Positions 58,672-62,884 of a stretch of DNA of 62,884 bases are shown here, piece after piece (the first letter of the stretch is position 1; the number at the start of each line of letters is the position of its first letter). The position numbers and the translations under genes are program-made. Source of the DNA: CAZBDU01 sp964490725 (GTDB lineage Bacteria > Spirochaetota > Spirochaetia > SZUA-6 > DRHE01); contig CAZBDU010000024.1 of the NCBI GenBank assembly GCA_964490725.1, positions 1 through 62,884 of the forward strand. The letters run 5' to 3'. Below the pieces are notes generated by a model that worked only from the letters and a program-made list of their open reading frames with translations, did not search any database and had not been told where the DNA came from.

Positions 58672-59775
58672 TCACAGCTCCAGTATCTCCGGACGGGACA
58701 GCACGTACCCGCCCACCTCTATCTTCATCTCCGGGAAGCTCACCGGCATCGTCAGCAGCCAGGGGCCCGACGAGACGGCCAGCATCGTGTCCTCGCTCTT
58801 CGTTCCGGTGATCGAGGGATTCCACGAGAAGCCCTGGTTCTCCTGGATCACCTCCTGGGTGTCGAAGTTCACCTTGTAGTCCCTGCCCGCATAGCCGATG
58901 GAGCCTCCCTGGTGATGCAGCTCGTACTCCTCCGCGAACCCGGTCTCCCGGTAGGCTTCGATCCCCTTCATAAACGCCTCGCGTGCGGGCCGCCCGGGGA
59001 TGGTGTGGGCCATCATCGTGCAGTCGATCAGGACGCTGGCGTCGTACTTCTTGCGGATGTCCGCGGGGACCCTGCCGAACTGCACGAACCGGGTCAGGGA
59101 AACGATCAGCCCCTGGCGCCGCCCGTTGACGCACAGCATGGCGCGCCGCTCGATCTTCTTCTCCGTGGCAATGGGATGGCGGTAGCCCGAGATCCGCTCG
59201 TCGGCGGCGCAGAAGGTGGTGATGAAGTCCACCCGGTTCGCCCACAGCCGCTCGGCCAGCCTACCGATCACCGCACATTCCTTCTCCCCCGGCCTGATCT
59301 CCCGGGCCGCCTCCTCGACGGCCGCGGAGGTGAGACGGCCCAGCTCGCGGTAGCGCTTCACCTCCCAGGGGGTCAGAGAGTAGCGCAGCCGGTCCACCTC
59401 TTTGGACACCTCCCTGGCGCGGGGGAAGGCGTGATCGGCGCCCAGGGTCCCTGCTCCCGAAAGCTCCCGGACCAGCTCGACCTCCCGGTCCCGGTACCAG
59501 GGGAAGGAATGGATCCGGTAGCCCTGGTCCTCCAGCTTCTCCTCCCGCTCCATCCGGGGAGCTTCGATGTTGCTGCACACCACGTACTCCCCCTGCGGGC
59601 CGAGTAGCAGCCCCGCCACACCGAGCTCCATGGCGATGCTCACCACGTTCAGTCCCCCGGCCGTGAGCCACGAGAAGTTGGACTGGCGCTTCAGGTAGAG
59701 GGCGCCCAGCTCCAACTTCTCCATGAGACCCCGCAGGCGCCGCTTCTTCTCCTGAATCTCCGCTGCATTCACCAT
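58672..59775 (-). CDS. M24 peptidase-like protein of the Tct operon, metal ligands altered
   Basis: 367 residues. N-terminal creatinase-like domain (RLRGLMEKLELGALYLKRQS) and a C-terminal pita-bread-like domain: ARRIREIRPGEKEC-type EEAAREIRPGEKECAVIGRL, SLTRFVQFG, ELHHQGGSIGYAGRD, and NQGFSWNPSITGTKSEDT. The paired Asp ligands expected around SDITRT and the Glu in the SVEPG position are not there (SLTRF, WNPSI), so the usual dinuclear metal site appears incomplete. It may be a metal-independent hydrolase of the creatinase type acting on the transported compound. First gene of the operon. Confidence 0.75.
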   Translation of the reverse strand: MVNAAEIQEKKRRLRGLMEKLELGALYLKRQSNFSWLTAGGLNVVSIAMELGVAGLLLGPQGEYVVCSNIEAPRMEREEKLEDQGYRIHSFPWYRDREVELVRELSGAGTLGADHAFPRAREVSKEVDRLRYSLTPWEVKRYRELGRLTSAAVEEAAREIRPGEKECAVIGRLAERLWANRVDFITTFCAADERISGYRHPIATEKKIERRAMLCVNGRRQGLIVSLTRFVQFGRVPADIRKKYDASVLIDCTMMAHTIPGRPAREAFMKGIEAYRETGFAEEYELHHQGGSIGYAGRDYKVNFDTQEVIQENQGFSWNPSITGTKSEDTMLAVSSGPWLLTMPVSFPEMKIEVGGYVLSRPEILEL

Positions 59776-59833
59776 CCGCTGCCCCTGCCCCCACAGAATG
59801 AACCGACCACCCGCCGCCGGGACGCGCGGTTAC

Positions 59834-59862
59834 ACTATATGACGTAAGACGTCTGCCGTCAA
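59834..59862 (-). promoter_or_regulatory. Promoter of the M24-tctCBA operon
   Basis: Minus strand TTGACG (59857-59862), 17-bp spacer, TATAGT (59834-59839). Transcription start near 59827, about 50 nt before ATG 59775. The putative GntR site is in the spacer. Confidence 0.7.
59844..59855. promoter_or_regulatory. Putative GntR operator, copy in the Tct operon promoter
   Basis: CAGACGTCTTAC on the minus strand, 11 of 12 bases identical to the site at 54771-54782; contains the palindrome AGACGTCT. Position between -35 and -10 predicts repression. Confidence 0.55.
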
Positions 59863-59910
59863 CTGTCTTTCGCGCGCGTCTTTCCCGCGATCCGGTCCGC
59901 CCCCGGTCCC

Positions 59911-59939
59911 TTGCACCGCGCACGGATGAGGGCTATCAT
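59911..59939 (+). promoter_or_regulatory. Leaderless-type promoter of the HD-domain gene
   Basis: TTGCAC (59911-59916), 17-bp spacer, TATCAT (59934-59939), then 8 nt to ATG 59948, with no Shine-Dalgarno sequence. Confidence 0.6.
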
Positions 59940-59947
59940 GGCCCCCC

Positions 59948-60514
59948 ATGGAGGCGCAGGGGATCCTGAAGTTCCTTACCACCGCCGGCACTCTCAAGAA
60001 CCTGCAGCGCAGCGGCTGGCGGATGCGGGGCATCCTCGAGGCGGAAAGCATCGCCGACCACGCCTTTCGGGTGACCCTGCTGGCAATGGTGCTGGCGGAC
60101 GCCCTGGAGGAGCGGGGACGGCGCCTGGACACGGAGCGGGTCCTGCGCCTGACGCAGCTGCACGAGATCGCCGAAGCGGAGCTCGGGGACATCCCCCAGC
60201 CGGCTTCCCGCTACCTTCCCACCCAGGTCAAGGAGGAGGCGGAGCGCCGGGCCGTCTCGGAAATGACCTCCTCCCTTGGAGCCCTGGGCCGGCGCTACGA
60301 GGCGCTGTGGCGGGAGTTCGAGGAGTCGCGCACGCCGGAGGCACGCCTGGTGCGGGCGGCAGACAAGCTGGAGATGCTGATCCAGGTGAGCGAATACGAG
60401 CGCACCGGCTACCGCTCGCTGGCCGATTTCTGGGAGGGCAAGGCCAACCGTCCCTTCTTCGAGGAGTTCCCCATCGTCGGGGAGATCGCGGAGCTGCTGG
60501 CCTCAGGGGCTTGA
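59948..60514 (+). CDS. HD-domain phosphohydrolase (YfbR/HDDC2-like)
   Basis: 188 residues. Metal motif order H ... H(E) ... D: ESIADHAFRVTLLAMVLAD, LTQLHEIAEAELGDIPQP, and VRAADKLEMLIQ, matching 5'-deoxynucleotidase-type HD proteins. The usual HD doublet reads HE. Probably hydrolyses nucleoside monophosphates. Short N-terminal helix (LKFLTTAGTLKNLQRSGW) as in HDDC2. The 3' end overlaps the convergent sulfotransferase gene by 12 bp. Confidence 0.85.
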   Translation: MEAQGILKFLTTAGTLKNLQRSGWRMRGILEAESIADHAFRVTLLAMVLADALEERGRRLDTERVLRLTQLHEIAEAELGDIPQPASRYLPTQVKEEAERRAVSEMTSSLGALGRRYEALWREFEESRTPEARLVRAADKLEMLIQVSEYERTGYRSLADFWEGKANRPFFEEFPIVGEIAELLASGA

Positions 60515-61627
60515 GCGGGGGTAGCCGAACGCCTCGAAGGCGAAGCGCCAGCGGCGGTAGACCTGCTCGCGCAGCCGCTCCTCCAGCGCGTGAGGGTTGG
60601 GAACGTAGGCGCTCTGCTCGCGTACGTACTCCTCCAGCCGGGCCCCGTGGTTGCGAAAACCATCCAGACCCAGCCGGTCGTGAATGGAGGCCACCGTGGC
60701 CAGGGGGTCCCGGATCAGGTCCGCGTAGGCCACCTCCGCCAGCGCTCCCTGGGGAATCAGGCTGCGCGCCTCCAGGTAGGCCCGCGTGGTCTCTTCGTAC
60801 AGATCGAAGACCGCTTCCTGCAGCTCCTGGATGCCCGGCGGCTCCTGGACGCAGTACAGGGGCAGCACCCGGGTGAGGAAGTGCCACTTGGAGCGGTAGA
60901 CCTCGTAGGGGTTGCGGTGCACGAACACGAACTGCGCCCGGGGGAACATCTCCAGCAGCAGCCGCACCCTGGCCGTGTTGGCCGGGTTCTTCAGCAGCAG
61001 CCGCCGGCCCCCTGAGGCGAAGGTGAGCTTCCGCAGCAGCTTCAGGTAGGCGCGTTTCCATTCCGCCACGATGCGCCGCTCCACTCCCTTGAAGCTGACG
61101 AAGCGATGATAGCGGCGGATGTTCCGCGGGAACATCCAGGCGTTGTAGTAGGCGTAGGGGGTGAGCGCCCCCAGGGCGTACTCCTCCTCCTGGGGCAGCT
61201 CCGGGCTCATCGGCACGTTGTCCATGGGCCGGGTGGGAGGCAATGAGGCCGCCAGGATCGGCCGCACCACCTCGCGCGCGGCCAGGAACACGCTGGGAAC
61301 CATGCACTGATACGTGGTGGCGTGGCCGAAGGAGGAGTCCAGCGACAGCAGGTGATGGAGGTAGGTGGTGCCGCTGCGCCAGAAACCGATCAGGAACAGG
61401 GGGTCCCCGGCGAGCTCGGTGCGGGCGATGCGGCGCCCGTAGAGGATCTGCTCCCAGGGATAGAAGCTGCGGGCAAAGGCGCCCATGGCCAGCGAGTAGG
61501 CCAGACGGAAGAGATAGCGCAGACCCACCCGGAACCCGTTCTGGACCAGCAGCCGCAGGGTGTTGTCCAGATGGGCGCCCGCCAGGGGCTCGTGGCTGAC
61601 CTGAAAGATCCCGCCCCGCAGTCTCAC
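60503..61627 (-). CDS. Sulfotransferase family protein
   Basis: 374 residues from GTG 61627 (GGGAGG site); the longer frame to 61768 runs into the divergent aldehyde dehydrogenase start. PAPS 5'-phosphosulfate loop LFLIGFWRSGTTYLHHLLSL and 3'-phosphate motif FVFVHRNPYEVYRSKWHF are both present, with LLLKNPANTARVRLLLEMFP between them. Transfers sulfate from PAPS to a hydroxyl acceptor, perhaps a glycan or lipid. Cytoplasmic, no signal peptide. Confidence 0.87.
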   Translation of the reverse strand: MRLRGGIFQVSHEPLAGAHLDNTLRLLVQNGFRVGLRYLFRLAYSLAMGAFARSFYPWEQILYGRRIARTELAGDPLFLIGFWRSGTTYLHHLLSLDSSFGHATTYQCMVPSVFLAAREVVRPILAASLPPTRPMDNVPMSPELPQEEEYALGALTPYAYYNAWMFPRNIRRYHRFVSFKGVERRIVAEWKRAYLKLLRKLTFASGGRRLLLKNPANTARVRLLLEMFPRAQFVFVHRNPYEVYRSKWHFLTRVLPLYCVQEPPGIQELQEAVFDLYEETTRAYLEARSLIPQGALAEVAYADLIRDPLATVASIHDRLGLDGFRNHGARLEEYVREQSAYVPNPHALEERLREQVYRRWRFAFEAFGYPRSSP

Positions 61628-61726
61628 CGCCCGCCTCCCGAATCTGACCCGTTCTCTAAGGTAGAGGCTATTCTGCCCGCCTCCTCTCCTGCTGTCAACT
61701 CGCCGGACCTGCGAAGGGCGGCCGGG

Positions 61727-61755
61727 TTGCCCCCCACCCGCCGGGGCGCTACATT
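61727..61755 (+). promoter_or_regulatory. Promoter of the aldehyde dehydrogenase gene
   Basis: TTGCCC (61727-61732), 17-bp spacer, TACATT (61750-61755), 5 nt before ATG 61761; no Shine-Dalgarno sequence. Confidence 0.45.
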
Positions 61756-61760
61756 GGCTC

Positions 61761-62884
61761 ATGAGCACAGCCGCCGGGTACCCTCACAATCCCGCCGAGG
61801 GACAGCGACCGGCGCCAGTCCGCGAGGACGACCCCGCCAGGCTGCCCCTCCTGGTCCGGCAGGCCCGCGCCGCCGGGCACCGCTGGGCCGCCCTCTCCTG
61901 CGCCCGGCGCGGAGCCATCCTCCGCCGGGCGGGGCAGTTCGTCGTGGCGCAGGCCGACAGGATCGCAGACACCATTTCCGCCTGCACCGGCAAGACGCGC
62001 ATCGACGCGCTGAGCACGGAGGTCATCCCCGCTGCGGTGGCCGCTCCCTACTACGCCCGGGAGGCGGCACGGGTGCTCCGGCCCCGGCCCCTGCGGGGAG
62101 GATCGCTGCTGTTCGCCAACAAGGTTCCGGTGCTGCACCGGCTGCCCTTCGGAGTGGTGGGCATCATCACGCCGTGGAACTATCCCTTCGGCATTCCCGT
62201 CCAGGAGGTGTTGATGGCTCTGGCCACGGGAAACTCCGTGCTTCTCAAGGTCTCCACCCAGGTCCAGCCGGTGGGCTCGCTGATCGGCCAGATGCTGCAG
62301 GCCGCCGGGCTTCCCGCGGGAGTGTTCACCCCGGTGGACCTGCCGGGCGCGACGGCGGGACGGGGAATGATCGATTCGGGCATCGACAAGCTGTTCTTCA
62401 CCGGTTCGGTGGCGGTGGGCAAGGAGCTGATGAAGCTGGCCTCCGGGCGGCTGTTGCCCCTGGCGCTGGAGCTGGGAGGGAACGACGCCATGATCGTCCT
62501 GGACGATGCGGACGTGGAGCGGGCCGCCTCCGGCGCGCTGTGGGCGGGGCTGTCCAACAGCGGGCAGTCATGCGCGGCGGTGGAGCGTGTCTACGTAGAG
62601 GAGCGCGCCTACCCGGCGTTCATGGAGGCTCTGAGCCGCCGCGTCCGCAGCCTCAGGCAGGGACCGGACAGGGATTACAACGTGGACCTGGGATCGCTGG
62701 CCAACCCCAGGCAGCTTCAAACCGTGCGCAGGCACCTTGAGGACGCCCTGGCCAGGGGCGCCCGGATCGCCGCACAGTCGGGGCCGCTGCCCGCTGCGCC
62801 CGGCGCGCCCGGGCACGCCCCCGCCGCCCCCCCCGGGGGCGCGCGGGTGTTGGCCCCCGGGGGGGGGGGAAATTTTTGCGGCCC
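61761..62884 (+). CDS. Aldehyde dehydrogenase family protein (partial, runs off the end)
   Basis: About 370 codons before the window ends. ALDH signatures: LHRLPFGVVGIITPWNYPFG, FFTGSVAVGKELMK, LALELGGNDAMIVLDDADVE (general-base Glu) and NSGQSCAAVERVYV (nucleophile Cys). NAD(P)-dependent oxidation of an aldehyde, substrate unknown. The last ~100 bases give Pro/Gly/Ala-rich sequence unlike any ALDH and are probably bad sequence. Divergent from the sulfotransferase gene, with overlapping upstream regions. Confidence 0.85.
   Translation, partial: MSTAAGYPHNPAEGQRPAPVREDDPARLPLLVRQARAAGHRWAALSCARRGAILRRAGQFVVAQADRIADTISACTGKTRIDALSTEVIPAAVAAPYYAREAARVLRPRPLRGGSLLFANKVPVLHRLPFGVVGIITPWNYPFGIPVQEVLMALATGNSVLLKVSTQVQPVGSLIGQMLQAAGLPAGVFTPVDLPGATAGRGMIDSGIDKLFFTGSVAVGKELMKLASGRLLPLALELGGNDAMIVLDDADVERAASGALWAGLSNSGQSCAAVERVYVEERAYPAFMEALSRRVRSLRQGPDRDYNVDLGSLANPRQLQTVRRHLEDALARGARIAAQSGPLPAAPGAPGHAPAAPPGGARVLAPGGGGNFCG

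Noticed and set aside
1..62884. tRNA, rRNA, CRISPR arrays, prophage or plasmid origin
   Set aside because: No clover-leaf, repeat-spacer pattern, integrase with attachment sites, or replication genes were seen on either strand; short tRNAs could be missed by eye.

Overview
The window is about 63 kb of high-GC bacterial chromosome, roughly two thirds G+C by eye outside the central part. It comes from a diderm: there is a Wza-like SLBB export protein, a complete Wzx/Wzy-type polysaccharide locus, lipoprotein and TctC-type exported proteins, and a TctABC tripartite transporter. I cannot place the species. No rRNA, tRNA or CRISPR array was seen. The last ~100 bases are homopolymer-rich and look like a poor contig end.

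Layout. 0-4.4 kb: an epimerase-like SDR, a PIG-L deacetylase, a decayed DUF6786-like fragment, then a palindrome-controlled operon of two ferredoxin-type proteins and a 3-beta-HSD-like SDR. 4.4-10.8 kb: DAHP synthase, inorganic pyrophosphatase, a small membrane protein with a PAS histidine kinase, an exported lipocalin-like protein, and a radical SAM protein. 10.9-14.4 kb: PadR regulator with a HAAS/DUF1700-type membrane protein, remnants of a sugar ABC permease operon, and an orphan galactitol-type PTS IIC. 14.4-24.5 kb: IMP dehydrogenase, MBL-fold hydrolase, DUF432-MscS pair, convergent trkH-trkA-PAS-corA operon (osmotic and cation homeostasis), and an HtrA-like lipoprotein without catalytic residues. 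24.5-25.9 kb: a glycosyltransferase whose frame is broken at an A8 tract.

26-50.2 kb: a minus-strand polysaccharide locus. It holds a polyprenyl glycosylphosphotransferase pseudogene, a UDP-sugar SDR, a WecA/PglF-like fusion, a Wzz-like protein, a CapE/FnlA-like dehydratase, a Wzy/ligase, Wzx, GT2, an RmlD-like SDR, two GT4 enzymes, WecB, a methyltransferase, an SLBB exporter and a nucleotide-sugar dehydrogenase. The part from about 26 to 45 kb is clearly lower in GC and carries an IS110 element, an IS3 fragment, an IS630-like fragment and decayed reading frames, which suggests a transferred and reshuffled island. Its leader carries two tandem hairpins and is preceded by MerR and PAS-LuxR regulators and a divergent NusG paralogue, so processive antitermination of the locus is a reasonable hypothesis.

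52.8-62.9 kb: an MshEN-like small protein, an M24 peptidase, a LuxR fragment, a GntR regulator facing a TctABC plus M24-like operon that shares a 12-bp site with it, an HD-domain phosphohydrolase, a sulfotransferase and a partial aldehyde dehydrogenase.

A recurring feature is a sigma70-like -10 hexamer 5-10 nt before the start codon with no Shine-Dalgarno sequence. It is seen at about seven genes and suggests leaderless transcripts.
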